From an uncultured Eubacteriales bacterium (GTDB lineage Bacteria; Bacillota; Clostridia; Oscillospirales; Acutalibacteraceae), in assembly GCA_934486895.1 (NCBI GenBank), contig CAKSQZ010000006.1:10934-74933 (forward strand): 64,000 bases of DNA, written 5' to 3'. Below are positions 32,517 to 40,611 of this stretch, in pieces. Below the pieces are notes generated by a model. That model saw only the letters and a list, made by a program, of their open reading frames with translations. It searched no databases and was not told where the DNA came from. Numbering within the stretch: position 1 is the stretch's first letter; each line of letters starts with the position of its first letter. The position numbers and the translations under genes are program-made.

Positions 32517-34133
32517 TTGAAAAATGCAAAACGAGCGGCTGCGCTCATCCTTGCCGCTTCGCTCGCAATCCTGCCCGCAGGTTGCAAAGACGATAAGTCA
32601 AGCGAGTCTGCAACCGCAACAACAACCGCAGCGGCAACCACTGCCGCGACATCTGCCGATGCTGGTTCAACCACAACCAAGGCAACATCGGCCTCAAACT
32701 CTGCTTCTGCTGCAAACAGCAATGCAGGAAGCAATCTTCCCGCTCTGCCGAACATTCGTAAGTCCGCTAAGGTATATAATACTCCGGCGGATAAAAAACG
32801 CCCGAGCGACTCTTTCATCAAGTCGGTCAAGGGTTACACTCTGAAGATAAAACATCCGTGGAATTTCGGCGGTAAGGCCGGAACATCGAGCTCTTCTCTC
32901 GGCAACTACAAAACCGCTATCAAGTATGTCAAAGATACATACGGCGCAACAATCGAAGAGATCGGCGTGTTCCAGGATTACAATAAGATCCTCCAGGGCG
33001 AGATATCCGCTAACAAGTTTGAATATCAGATGTACGAAGTACAGAGCTTCAATTTTGCTTCGTATATCAAGAACAATTATATGAAGAACCTGCGTTCCGC
33101 TCAGAATATTGCGGCTATCAATTTCACAGAAGCGTGGTATGACTTCAACAACACTCAGATCGCGGCTATCAACGGCGGTCAGTACGGCTGGACTTCGTTC
33201 GACGCCGAGTACACTCTGCCGGCAGGTATTCTTTATAACAAGAAGCTTATCAAAGCGGCTAATCTCACAGATCCTATCGTTGCCGCAAGAAAAGGTCAGT
33301 GGACCTGGGATACATTCGAAAGCTACGCTCTGAAACTCACAACATCCTCTACACCCGGCTTCCGTATCGCAGCTAAGGACGGTCCTGTTCTTCTCAGCTC
33401 GCTTATGTCCGCTATGGGCACTAACCTTGTTGAGCTTAAGAAGGGTTCGGCTCCGAAGTCGAATATCACTTCTCAGGCAGGACGAGACGCTCTTGCCAAA
33501 ATAGAAACATGGGTCAAGAAAAAGGCTGTTGTCTTTAATGCAGATGAGGATTGGGCTGCCAACAAGAAGCTGTTTGCAGACGGTAAGGTCGCTATGACTC
33601 TCGCATCGCACGATACTCTCAACCTTTGCACAGGTTCGGCTGTCAAGAACAGCATCGGTATCGTTCCGTTCCCGTCAAAGTCTGCTTCAAAGACTTATAA
33701 GAGCGTTCAGGATGTTCAGTTTATCTCGTTTATCCCGAGTTACTACAACAACGACACGGAAGTTGCAAAGATGCTCTTCCTGCGCGATGAAGAGATGCGT
33801 CAGCTCTATCGTTACAGAGAACAGATGTTTGTAAACTCCTACAAGAACTACAACCTCGACAATGATTCGATGGCTATGGCTTACCTTATCAAATACGCTT
33901 CTACCGATACATCCGGCGTTAAATACGGTAAGTATGTAAGTGCGGTTTCCATTCTCGATCCGGACGGTTCGGATGCAGACGGTATGCCCAATCTTACAAA
34001 AATAGTTCACCCGGTATTCAAGGGAGCCGCTGCTTCCAAGCAGATCTCGTCTTACGGTGCCGCGCTTCAGAAGAAGTATGACAGCCTGTGGGGATCCAAA
34101 GTATTCACCGGCAACTACAATTACAACAAATAA
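32517..34133 (+). CDS. Extracellular solute-binding lipoprotein
   Basis: A 538-residue lipoprotein of the ABC sugar-binding type (family 1-like). The signal peptide ends in the lipobox LPAGC, with Cys near residue 23 as the lipid site. A Ser/Thr/Ala-rich linker covers about residues 30-75, then the binding domain begins, with LPAGILYNKKLIKAANL and QWTWDTFESYALKL resembling carbohydrate-binding proteins. The start is TTG at 32517, 7-8 nt after AGGGG. No permease or ATPase gene is adjacent, so its transporter or other partner must lie elsewhere. The ligand is unknown. Confidence 0.85.
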   Translation: MKNAKRAAALILAASLAILPAGCKDDKSSESATATTTAAATTAATSADAGSTTTKATSASNSASAANSNAGSNLPALPNIRKSAKVYNTPADKKRPSDSFIKSVKGYTLKIKHPWNFGGKAGTSSSSLGNYKTAIKYVKDTYGATIEEIGVFQDYNKILQGEISANKFEYQMYEVQSFNFASYIKNNYMKNLRSAQNIAAINFTEAWYDFNNTQIAAINGGQYGWTSFDAEYTLPAGILYNKKLIKAANLTDPIVAARKGQWTWDTFESYALKLTTSSTPGFRIAAKDGPVLLSSLMSAMGTNLVELKKGSAPKSNITSQAGRDALAKIETWVKKKAVVFNADEDWAANKKLFADGKVAMTLASHDTLNLCTGSAVKNSIGIVPFPSKSASKTYKSVQDVQFISFIPSYYNNDTEVAKMLFLRDEEMRQLYRYREQMFVNSYKNYNLDNDSMAMAYLIKYASTDTSGVKYGKYVSAVSILDPDGSDADGMPNLTKIVHPVFKGAAASKQISSYGAALQKKYDSLWGSKVFTGNYNYNK

Positions 34134-34153
34134 GTTTATTCGTCAGACATTTT

Positions 34154-34189
34154 AAAAACTCGGTGCGACAAATTCCGCACCGAGTTTTT
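34154..34189. terminator. Terminator after the solute-binding protein gene
   Basis: ACTCGGTGCG and CGCACCGAGT pair over an 8-nt loop, flanked by AAAA and TTTTT, so it may work in both directions. Confidence 0.85.
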
Positions 34190-34384
34190 GTTTTGGGATT
34201 TTTAAAGCCTGTGTCTGCCGATATCGGAGTCCGCCTTTTTAATGCCGCATTATACGAGGCCTGAGGTCAGCCCGGTAAACAAACAGAGCCGAATGCGAAC
34301 AGCACCGCATATTGTTACTTTTCTTTTTTCTTTATTATTGCACTCAGACAGTCATGCGAAGGTCGGTACGATTTTTAATTGAAG
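34190..34384. other. Intergenic stretch without recognised features
   Basis: Between two terminators I see no credible gene, RNA or promoter. The stretch has a T-rich part near 34317-34345 and no clear repeats. Confidence 0.6.
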
Positions 34385-34421
34385 AAAAAAGCTGTGCTGA
34401 CGGACAAGCCGTCAGCACAGC
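34384..34421 (-). terminator. Terminator of the zinc-ribbon membrane protein gene
   Basis: A perfect 13-bp stem (GCTGTGCTGACGG and its complement, 5-nt loop) is followed on the minus strand by TTTTTTC. Confidence 0.85.
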
Positions 34422-34456
34422 AGATTGACAGTATCTGTTTTAAAAAACCGGTCGGA

Positions 34457-35023
34457 TCACTTTAGTATTTTAATCTTGCCGATTATGGGGAGTTCCTTAG
34501 CTTTGCCTGTTGCGGCATTGACGATACCGATTATCGCAAACACAAGAAAGACTATGCTGATAAGCGATAGGAGTACGGATACAATACCGTATAAAGCCGC
34601 ACCTGCGCCGCCGAAAATAAACTGATAATCCGGAACGATCGCTCTGATTATACCGGTGATAATGCCGGAAAAGACGCCGTATACCGCTCCTGCAATAAGG
34701 AGAACAAGCCCCTGATTAGCATGGAAGCGGGCAAATTTTGAATTCTTCGGTGCACCAAAAATTGTGACAAGCACCAATATTCCGATGTAAGCGAGAATTG
34801 CAAACACCTTGTTTGCCTCTGCGTCTTTCGGGTCGATCTGCGAGGTATAGTCGGCTGTGTTGTTGAGCTGAGCTATATTATGTGCGAAGTTCTGACCTGC
34901 CTGCGACTGTTGCGGCTGAGCCTGCTGCTGTGCTGTTTCCTCTGCGCTTACAGGTGTGCCGCAAGCGGCGCAAAAGCGAACATCGTCCTTAAGCTCTTTT
35001 CCGCAATTCTTACAAAAACTCAT
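34457..35023 (-). CDS. Zinc-ribbon membrane protein, DUF4870-like
   Basis: A 188-residue protein of unknown role. The N-terminal zinc ribbon has CKNC and CAAC (residues 4-21), then a Gln-rich linker (about 32-45) and three or more hydrophobic segments (about 75-92, 103-125 and 135-168). The segment with FARFHANQGLVLL resembles DUF4870/TIC20-like membrane proteins. It follows the helix-turn-helix-like gene by 57 nt. Confidence 0.75.
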   Translation of the reverse strand: MSFCKNCGKELKDDVRFCAACGTPVSAEETAQQQAQPQQSQAGQNFAHNIAQLNNTADYTSQIDPKDAEANKVFAILAYIGILVLVTIFGAPKNSKFARFHANQGLVLLIAGAVYGVFSGIITGIIRAIVPDYQFIFGGAGAALYGIVSVLLSLISIVFLVFAIIGIVNAATGKAKELPIIGKIKILK

Positions 35024-35080
35024 GATTTTCTCCTCCGAAATACTTTATTTTTTAACGGATATCTCCGTTTAATACCGATA

Positions 35081-35500
35081 TTATTCACCGAAAGGGTTAT
35101 TAAAGCGTTCATGAAAAACGCTCTCATCATCGCTTTTCTTCTTTTTGGCTGTCGGGTATGAGCCGATCGCGCCGCAATCGGTGAACACCGCAAAGGCGAC
35201 ATAAATACAAACTTTGTCGGGCGGGCGTTTTCCGCTCTTCCAATCCTCAACAGTTTTCACGCCGAGCATATACTTCGATGCGAAATCCTTTTCATCGAGA
35301 TCGGTGATCGAAAGAAGCGTTTGTATTTCATCACAGGCGCACCTATAAACATTTGAAAGCAGCAGATCAAGATCATCGAGCCGATTGGTGTAATAATACG
35401 GTTCCATCCAATCCTGCCAACTGAGGTCTTTCAAAAACTGCTCCCTATCTTTGCTTTTCCGAGCTTCAAGATAAAGCTGCGAAAAATCGGCAAATTTCAT
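35081..35500 (-). CDS. Unknown protein with possible helix-turn-helix
   Basis: I do not recognise this 139-residue protein. The segment LDEKDFASKYMLGVKTVEDW (about residues 68-87) could be a helix-turn-helix like those of Xre-type regulators, followed by a hydrophobic CIYVAFAVF. The end is charged (KKKKSDDES). Its ATG overlaps the stop of the DMT transporter gene by 4 nt, so the two are co-translated. Confidence 0.65.
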   Translation of the reverse strand: MKFADFSQLYLEARKSKDREQFLKDLSWQDWMEPYYYTNRLDDLDLLLSNVYRCACDEIQTLLSITDLDEKDFASKYMLGVKTVEDWKSGKRPPDKVCIYVAFAVFTDCGAIGSYPTAKKKKSDDESVFHERFNNPFGE

Positions 35501-36456
35501 TTAAAAATTCTCCGTTTCGCTGTTTTTACGGTCTTTTCTTTAAAGCGATCGATTATCACTTTAGGGGAAACCTGTGCCATTATTATCGCACAGAACATAA
35601 GCACACATCCGAGCATTTCTTTCGGCAATAGCGACTGACCGAGGAAAACCCAGCCTGCCAGAGCCGACATGACCGATTCAAGGCTCAAGATGAGAGATGC
35701 GATCGTCGGGTCCATATTTTTCTGCCCGATTATCTGAAGCGTATATGCAACGCCGCAGGAGAAAACACCCGTTACGATGAGAGCCTGCCAAGCGTCCCAC
35801 CCGCCGAGAGCGGAAAATGCCTGAGCCATACGATCATTTTCAAAAAAGAGCATACACACGCCTGACAGGATCGCACAGACAAAGAACTGAATACACGAGA
35901 GGTGCACGCCGTCGCACAAAGGAGCATAATGATCCACTACGAGTATATGAACCGAAAACGCGAAGGCACACATTAATATCAGAAAATCTCCGATCTCTAT
36001 TGAAAAACCGTCTTTAATGCAGAGAAAATACAGACCGACAAGTGCTATCGCGACCGAGATCCAAGCGCGGATCCCGCATTTTTTCTTTATGAAAATGCCG
36101 AGCAAAGGCACAAGCACTATATAAAATGCTGTTATAAACCCGGCTTTACCGACTGTTGTTTGCTCGATACCAAACTGCTGAAAATTCGTTGCGACAAACA
36201 TCAGGATGCCGCAAAGCACACCGCCTGCGATCAAAGTTTTACACGGCTTCTTATTCGGTTCAGGCTCTTTCTTTTTTATCATACTTTGCGCCGACATCAA
36301 CACTAAGAGCGACACTCCGCCGATAAAAAAGCGAAGACAGTTGAATGTAAACGGACGCATAACATCCGCTCCCTTGCTCTGAAAAACAAACGCCACTCCC
36401 CAAATAGTGGCTGTAAGCAGCAGAAGCAAGGAATTGCGCAACTTTTTAACTTCCAA
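35497..36456 (-). CDS. DMT/EamA family transporter
   Basis: A 319-residue membrane protein of the drug/metabolite transporter superfamily with two EamA repeats and about ten membrane segments. Marks are ATIWGVAFVFQSKGAD near residue 16 and ASLILSLESVMSALAGWVFL near 253. The substrate cannot be told. The start is TTG at 36456, about 10 nt after AAAGGA; no ATG fits. A sigma-A promoter lies 25 nt upstream. Confidence 0.9.
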   Translation of the reverse strand: MEVKKLRNSLLLLLTATIWGVAFVFQSKGADVMRPFTFNCLRFFIGGVSLLVLMSAQSMIKKKEPEPNKKPCKTLIAGGVLCGILMFVATNFQQFGIEQTTVGKAGFITAFYIVLVPLLGIFIKKKCGIRAWISVAIALVGLYFLCIKDGFSIEIGDFLILMCAFAFSVHILVVDHYAPLCDGVHLSCIQFFVCAILSGVCMLFFENDRMAQAFSALGGWDAWQALIVTGVFSCGVAYTLQIIGQKNMDPTIASLILSLESVMSALAGWVFLGQSLLPKEMLGCVLMFCAIIMAQVSPKVIIDRFKEKTVKTAKRRIFK

Positions 36457-36480
36457 AATTTCTTCATCCTTTCGTCTATA

Positions 36481-36509
36481 ATTATACCACCCCGCAATAA
36501 TCTTTTCAA
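36481..36509 (-). promoter_or_regulatory. Sigma-A promoter of the DMT transporter operon
   Basis: TTGAAA (36504-36509) and TATAAT (36481-36486) on the minus strand are 17 bp apart. Confidence 0.8.
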
Positions 36510-36539
36510 CCGTTTATTTTTTACTTAAAAGTCTGTGTC

Positions 36540-36578
36540 TTACAAAAAAGAAAAGTCGACTAACTAAAGCCGACTTTT
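36540..36578 (-). terminator. Terminator after the SWIM protein gene
   Basis: On the minus strand AAAAGTCG and CGACTTTT pair over a 12-nt loop, followed by CTTTTTTG. Confidence 0.65.
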
Positions 36579-36673
36579 CCGTATATACCAAATCCGGAAC
36601 CCGATGGTTTTGGCATCTTTTTGCCGAGGATATATTAATTTGTAAGGGCTAAAACTTATTATCACTTAAAAAC

Positions 36674-37489
36674 TCAAAGCGTAAATGTATCGGTGTCTTT
36701 ACCGTCGGTTGCAAATGTGAGCAACACCTCCTTGATGACTGCGGCAAAGTAACCGGCACTCTCGTATTCGGCAGTATGATTTTTTTCAATTACTCCAAGC
36801 GTTTCTTTAAGCTGAAGCACAGCGGCAAACTCATGCTTGCAGCTGCCTCCGCAAAAGCAGGGGCAAACCAGCTTGCTGATCTCGCCGTTTTGATATTCAA
36901 ACTCCACCTCATAGATTTCGCTTCCTTCAACGATCGCATATCCCTTACAGCCGTCAAGACATATGTATCTGACCTTGTTATCCAAATAGTATTTATGTCC
37001 GCGTTCAGCGGTCGCTTTGTCAACATTCATATCGCCTAGATCATCAATACGAAAAAATGTGTCGTCACTGCCGTAGACAAATTCATCGCCGTCCGCCGCC
37101 GGCGCTTTAAACCACAGCAAAACCTTATCGTACGGCAATGCCTTGCGGTCAAATGTGACAAAATGACTGCCCGCCATAAAGAAACGACCGTGTACATCGG
37201 TGTCCACCACGGCAATTACACGCTTGTAATCGGACATTTTGATTTTGAAATTATAATCGACATCGATGACACGACCGAGCATTCCCTCCAGCTTACCGTC
37301 CACATACACCATGTCCCCGCGATACAGGTTGAATCGGTCATTGTAGTAGGGGAGCGTCATATTTCTGTTTGCAAAGTAGATCTGCGCTACACATCTGCGC
37401 GGCATTTCGTTCTGTTGCAGCGCAATTTCCGCAGTTTTTTCGTTATTCGTATCGGTTGTCTGAGCTGTGAATCCTATTTTAAAACTCAT
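36674..37489 (-). CDS. SWIM zinc-finger protein of unknown function
   Basis: A 271-residue protein. Near residues 207-217 it carries CPCFCGGSCKH, which fits the SWIM zinc-finger pattern (CxC...CxH), a module that binds nucleic acid or protein. The part before it (residues 30-180) is beta-rich and unknown to me; no helicase or transposase domain, often paired with SWIM, is present. A modest CAGGAAG precedes the ATG. It is 22 nt after another unknown gene, so they probably form a two-gene unit. Confidence 0.72.
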   Translation of the reverse strand: MSFKIGFTAQTTDTNNEKTAEIALQQNEMPRRCVAQIYFANRNMTLPYYNDRFNLYRGDMVYVDGKLEGMLGRVIDVDYNFKIKMSDYKRVIAVVDTDVHGRFFMAGSHFVTFDRKALPYDKVLLWFKAPAADGDEFVYGSDDTFFRIDDLGDMNVDKATAERGHKYYLDNKVRYICLDGCKGYAIVEGSEIYEVEFEYQNGEISKLVCPCFCGGSCKHEFAAVLQLKETLGVIEKNHTAEYESAGYFAAVIKEVLLTFATDGKDTDTFTL

Positions 37490-37511
37490 AATTCTTCCTG
37501 CTTATAAAGCT

Positions 37512-37931
37512 TCATGCTGTTATACTTAATTCATTATCACTTTTGATCACTTCACCCGATATGACTTTAGGAGTGTAAAAACGCTTTTGATGATAATTTT
37601 CAACTTTTCGTACTTGACCTAAAAGCTCGGATATCTTTTTGACTAAACTCTTATTTTGAGGGTTCTCAAAAAATTCTACGATAGGTTCTAATTCCTCAAC
37701 ATTATCCTTATAGTTTCTGCGAGCCTTGCGGTTTGAGGTCAGCTGTGTTGCTATTTTGCTGCGTTCACGGTAATTAAGATCCTCGAGCTCCAGTTTGTGC
37801 AAATAATCCTGAGTGATCTTTTCTTCTTTTTTCATTGCCTCAAGATTATAATTATAGTCTGCTTTAGCGACATCGATAAAATCCAAAAATGTTTTAATGA
37901 ACTGCGACGGTAATATTTTTTCCTGTTTCAT
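37512..37931 (-). CDS. Unknown charged helical protein
   Basis: A 139-residue protein with many Lys and Glu, likely mostly helical or coiled coil (about residues 25-110). I recognise no family. The ATG at 37931 follows AGAGGGA. It precedes the SWIM protein gene by 22 nt on the same strand, so both probably share the promoter near 37983. Confidence 0.68.
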   Translation of the reverse strand: MKQEKILPSQFIKTFLDFIDVAKADYNYNLEAMKKEEKITQDYLHKLELEDLNYRERSKIATQLTSNRKARRNYKDNVEELEPIVEFFENPQNKSLVKKISELLGQVRKVENYHQKRFYTPKVISGEVIKSDNELSITA

Positions 37932-37982
37932 AACAATCCCTCTTTTTTATCATTGCAAAAGCTTTTTTAGTTTTCTGATACC

Positions 37983-38011
37983 ATTATACAAGCCTATATG
38001 TCCCATAAAAC
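37983..38011 (-). promoter_or_regulatory. Possible promoter of the unknown-SWIM gene pair
   Basis: A perfect TATAAT (37983-37988, minus strand) lies 52 nt before the gene. The matching -35 (GTTTTA at 17 bp) is poor, so an activator or another sigma factor may be involved. Confidence 0.4.
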
Positions 38012-38040
38012 GGACTTTATTTTACTTTTTTGAATATGAA

Positions 38041-38079
38041 GCCAAAAACAAAAGGAATGGCTTATTTAAGCCATTCCTT
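38041..38079 (-). terminator. Terminator of tRNA-Gly
   Basis: On the minus strand AAGGAATGGCT and AGCCATTCCTT form an 11-bp stem with a 6-nt loop, then TTGTTTTTGG. Confidence 0.85.
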
Positions 38080-38082
38080 GGG

Positions 38083-38156
38083 TGGAGCAGATGACGGGAA
38101 TCGAACCCGCGTATTCAGCTTGGGAAGCTGACATTCTGCCATTGAATCACATCTGC
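38083..38156 (-). tRNA. tRNA-Gly, anticodon CCC
   Basis: A 74-nt tRNA with encoded CCA. The acceptor stem pairs GCAGATG with CATCTGC, the discriminator base is U, and the anticodon arm is TCAGC, loop TTCCCAA, GCTGA, giving anticodon CCC for GGG codons. The T arm has GGGTTCGATTCCC. It has its own promoter (38182-38210) and terminator. Confidence 0.95.
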
Positions 38157-38181
38157 GTTTTTCAATATTTAAATTAAAAAG

Positions 38182-38210
38182 ATTATAGCATATTTTTGTC
38201 AGCATTGCAA
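38182..38210 (-). promoter_or_regulatory. Promoter of tRNA-Gly
   Basis: TTGCAA (38205-38210) and TATAAT (38182-38187) on the minus strand are 17 bp apart; the -35 lies 6 nt past the sigK stop codon. Confidence 0.75.
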
Positions 38211-38215
38211 GCAAT

Positions 38216-38905
38216 TTATTCAGTTATTTCATCGCGCAGCTTTTGAAGCGCTCGCTTTTCGATACGGGAGACATATGACCGGGATATTTTCAGTTTTTTT
38301 GCGATCTCGCGCTGCGGCAATTCATCCTCACCGAAAAGCCCGTAGCGATAAGCTATTATCGTCCGTTCGCGATCATCGAGACATTTATCCACCGCGACTT
38401 TCAGTTTCTGAATGTCGATCATACTTTCTATCTCGGCTTCTACATCCATATCATCGGCGATTATGTCTATCAAAGTCAGCGAGTTGCCTTCTTTATCGGT
38501 GTCGATCGGATCGCTCATCGAAACATCGAGCGCCTGCTTTTTTGCGCTTCGCATATACATAAGTATTTCATTATCAATACATCTCGACGCATATGTGGCG
38601 AGTTTTACATTTTTATCGGGGTTGTAAGTGTTTATTCCTTTTATAAGCCCGATAGTTCCGACCGAAATCAGATCGTCCTGCTCATAGCCTTTGGCATAGT
38701 ATTTCTTAATAACATGGGCGACAAGCCGCAGGTTATGCTCGATCAGCTTGTTTTTGGCGGCGGTATCGCCGCTGTCCAACATTTTTCGCAGCAGCTCTTT
38801 CTCCTCTTTTTCCGACAGTGCTTTCGGAAATACTCCGGTATTTACAACATGCAAGGCAAAATAAAACACATTTGAAAGCACCTGCATGATCAACGATAAC
38901 AGCAT
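38216..38905 (-). CDS. sigK: Sporulation sigma factor SigK, uninterrupted
   Basis: Sigma-K directs late mother-cell transcription during sporulation. The 229-residue protein has a hydrophobic N-terminal pro-like segment (residues 1-20), the GVFPKALSEKEEKELL start of the mature factor, region 2 (IEHNLRLVAHVIKKYY and DLISVGTIGLIKGINTY) and region 4 with a helix-turn-helix near the end (QREIAKKLKISRSYVSRI). The frame is complete, with no skin-like insertion. I use the ATG at 38905 after AAAGGTG; an ATG 33 nt upstream lacks a site. Confidence 0.9.
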   Translation of the reverse strand: MLLSLIMQVLSNVFYFALHVVNTGVFPKALSEKEEKELLRKMLDSGDTAAKNKLIEHNLRLVAHVIKKYYAKGYEQDDLISVGTIGLIKGINTYNPDKNVKLATYASRCIDNEILMYMRSAKKQALDVSMSDPIDTDKEGNSLTLIDIIADDMDVEAEIESMIDIQKLKVAVDKCLDDRERTIIAYRYGLFGEDELPQREIAKKLKISRSYVSRIEKRALQKLRDEITE

Positions 38906-38936
38906 TTGACCGCACCTTTCGATAAGTTGATAATAC

Positions 38937-38964
38937 ATTTTATGCAGCGGCGGACGGATATTGA
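38937..38964 (-). promoter_or_regulatory. Possible sigma-E-type promoter of sigK
   Basis: On the minus strand TCAATATC and, 12 bp on, CATAAAAT resemble the sigma-E boxes (about ATATT and CATACA-T), though the spacing is a little short. sigK is known to need sigma-E and SpoIIID in Bacillus. No sigma-A promoter is seen here. Confidence 0.35.
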
Positions 38965-39013
38965 CGAAATACGCCGATAAATTTTAATTTTTGTTAATAA
39001 TTCGGCGATTTGA

Positions 39014-39024
39014 TATGTTATAAT
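39014..39024 (+). promoter_or_regulatory. Extended -10 promoter of the CPBP gene
   Basis: TGTTATAAT (39016-39024) is a perfect -10 with a TG extension, 31 nt before the ATG. No good -35 is at 17 bp. Confidence 0.55.
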
Positions 39025-39055
39025 GGATATATATTTTAAATTGAAAGGGACAGCT

Positions 39056-40012
39056 ATGAACACAAGATATGTATACGACCCGAACTGCCTGTCGGAAAAG
39101 CGTGACATTCGCAGCAGGTCTAACAGTGTTGCCTGCACATTGATCCTTTGCGAGATCCTGGCAACTCTTTTGAGCCTTGGGATCACGCTGTTGCTGCCCG
39201 CATTCGGAGTTAATGTTCAATCGCTCAGCGACGATCTTATATACTCGGAAATTTTGAATGCCTGCATTATGTCGATCGCTATGACTCTGCCCTTCTGTTT
39301 TATGGTTTTCCTTCTTAAAAACAAAAGCGAAATAACGCCGGTTTTTTCAAAGCCGAGGACAGACCCGTCTACAACTGTGTATTACTGCCTTTTTGCGATT
39401 TTACTGACGTATGTTGCAGGAGCATTTACATCTCTTATTTCATCGTTCTTTGAGATATTTGCAGGTGTTGAGCCTTACACGCCGCAGCTCGGAGAGAAAT
39501 ATTCGGATCCGGTGAGCGCATTTATTGTGAGCATTATCTGCTCGTGTCTTCTCCCCGCAATGTGTGAGGAGTTTGCATTCAGGGGAATTATTTTCGGAAC
39601 ACTGCGCCGTTTCGGCGACCGCAGTGCTATAATTGTTTCCGCACTGCTCTTCGGCCTTCTGCACGGCAATTTTGTTCAGCTTCCCTATACCTTTGTGATG
39701 GGAGTGGGGCTGGCTTATATAACTGTCCGCACCGGCTCGATATATCCCGCAATGATAGTTCATTTTACAAACAATACGCTTGCGACCGTTAATGAATGGC
39801 TGCCTGATTTCGCCGGCGTTTTGTCGCTTGTTTTGCTCGGGCTGTCTGTTTTTGCAGCGGTTATGCTGTCTAGGCGCAGAGCGCTTATTAAAAGCCCCGA
39901 TGCGCCGTCTTATTTCAGCGGAGCTCAGCGTACCCGAATGATACTTTTATCACCGATAATAATCATCTATGCGGTTTTGCAGATACTCACATCGGTTTAT
40001 TATCTGAGATAG
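39056..40012 (+). CDS. CPBP family intramembrane metalloprotease
   Basis: A 318-residue polytopic membrane protein of the CPBP (Abi/Rce1-like) group. It has the catalytic motif CEEFAFRGIIFG near residue 178, then LLFGLLHGNFVQ near 208 and AMIVHFTNN near 240, giving the Glu-Glu, His and His/Asn residues of the family. Roles range from prenyl-protein processing to bacteriocin immunity; none is indicated here. The ATG at 39056 is 6 nt after AAAGGG. tadA follows after 6 nt. Confidence 0.9.
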   Translation: MNTRYVYDPNCLSEKRDIRSRSNSVACTLILCEILATLLSLGITLLLPAFGVNVQSLSDDLIYSEILNACIMSIAMTLPFCFMVFLLKNKSEITPVFSKPRTDPSTTVYYCLFAILLTYVAGAFTSLISSFFEIFAGVEPYTPQLGEKYSDPVSAFIVSIICSCLLPAMCEEFAFRGIIFGTLRRFGDRSAIIVSALLFGLLHGNFVQLPYTFVMGVGLAYITVRTGSIYPAMIVHFTNNTLATVNEWLPDFAGVLSLVLLGLSVFAAVMLSRRRALIKSPDAPSYFSGAQRTRMILLSPIIIIYAVLQILTSVYYLR

Positions 40013-40018
40013 GCGATC

Positions 40019-40492
40019 ATGATGAACACGGATTTTATGAAGCGCGCATTGGAGCTTGCAAAACAGGCTTTTGATGACGGCGAAGTGCCTGTCGGGGCGG
40101 TCATCGTCAAGGACGGTGTGATAATAGCTGAGGGCAGAAATCGCCGCGAGAGCGACAAAAATGCTCTTGCTCACGCCGAAATCGAAGCGATAAACTCAGC
40201 TTGCAAAAAGCTCGGATCGTGGCGGCTCTCAGAGTGCGATATGTATGTCACGCTGGAGCCTTGCCCTATGTGTGCCGGCGCGATAATCAATGCCCGGATA
40301 AAGACACTTTACTACGGCGCTTATGACGATAAAGCGGGCTCTGTGAGCTCGGTGATCTCTATGTTTGAGCTGCCCTACAACCATTCGCCCGCGGTCAAAA
40401 GCGGTGTGCTCAAAGAGGAGTCGGCAAGGCTTCTTTCGGATTTCTTCAAAAACCTCAGAAACCATCCGAAATCCCTTGAAAACAAACAATAA
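40019..40492 (+). CDS. tadA: tRNA-specific adenosine deaminase
   Basis: TadA turns adenosine 34 into inosine in tRNA-Arg(ACG), extending wobble reading. The 157-residue protein has the zinc-binding HAEIEAI (His and catalytic Glu) near residue 54 and PCPMCAGAI near 84, as in the family. The ATG is at 40019 or 40022. It lies 6 nt after the CPBP gene and contains the ychF -35 box at its 3' end. Confidence 0.95.
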   Translation: MMNTDFMKRALELAKQAFDDGEVPVGAVIVKDGVIIAEGRNRRESDKNALAHAEIEAINSACKKLGSWRLSECDMYVTLEPCPMCAGAIINARIKTLYYGAYDDKAGSVSSVISMFELPYNHSPAVKSGVLKEESARLLSDFFKNLRNHPKSLENKQ

Positions 40493-40504
40493 ATATTGTA
40501 TAAT
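40476..40504 (+). promoter_or_regulatory. Sigma-A promoter of ychF
   Basis: TTGAAA (40476-40481, inside the end of tadA) and TATAAT (40499-40504) are 17 bp apart. Confidence 0.8.
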
Positions 40505-40510
40505 CTTTAT

Positions 40511-40611
40511 GTGTATGTCTGCCGCCTAAATCGGCGGACACTTCGGAATATCAGCGAAAGCTGTGGTTTGAATATTCATGATAAAATTCATCTTAAGAGG
40601 AGACACATTTT
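40511..40611 (+). promoter_or_regulatory. Structured 5' leader of ychF, family not recognised
   Basis: About 100 nt of leader carry two designed-looking hairpins. The first pairs 40516-40524 with 40532-40540 (nine pairs, one G-U, 7-nt loop). The second has CAGC-GAAA-GCTG (GNRA loop, 40552-40563) continued by GAATAT (40546-40551) with ATATTC (40572-40577), leaving an 8-nt one-sided bulge. The ychF ribosome binding site follows. I see no terminator and match no riboswitch I know. Confidence 0.5.

Noticed and set aside
32694..33611. 305-codon minus-strand frame opposite the solute-binding protein
   Set aside because: The plus-strand gene has a signal peptide, promoter and terminator; the opposite frame has none.
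40505..40611. Small SRP RNA after tadA
   Set aside because: The place after tadA prompted the idea, but the conserved GGAAGGAAGCAGC-type loop is absent and no terminator follows.
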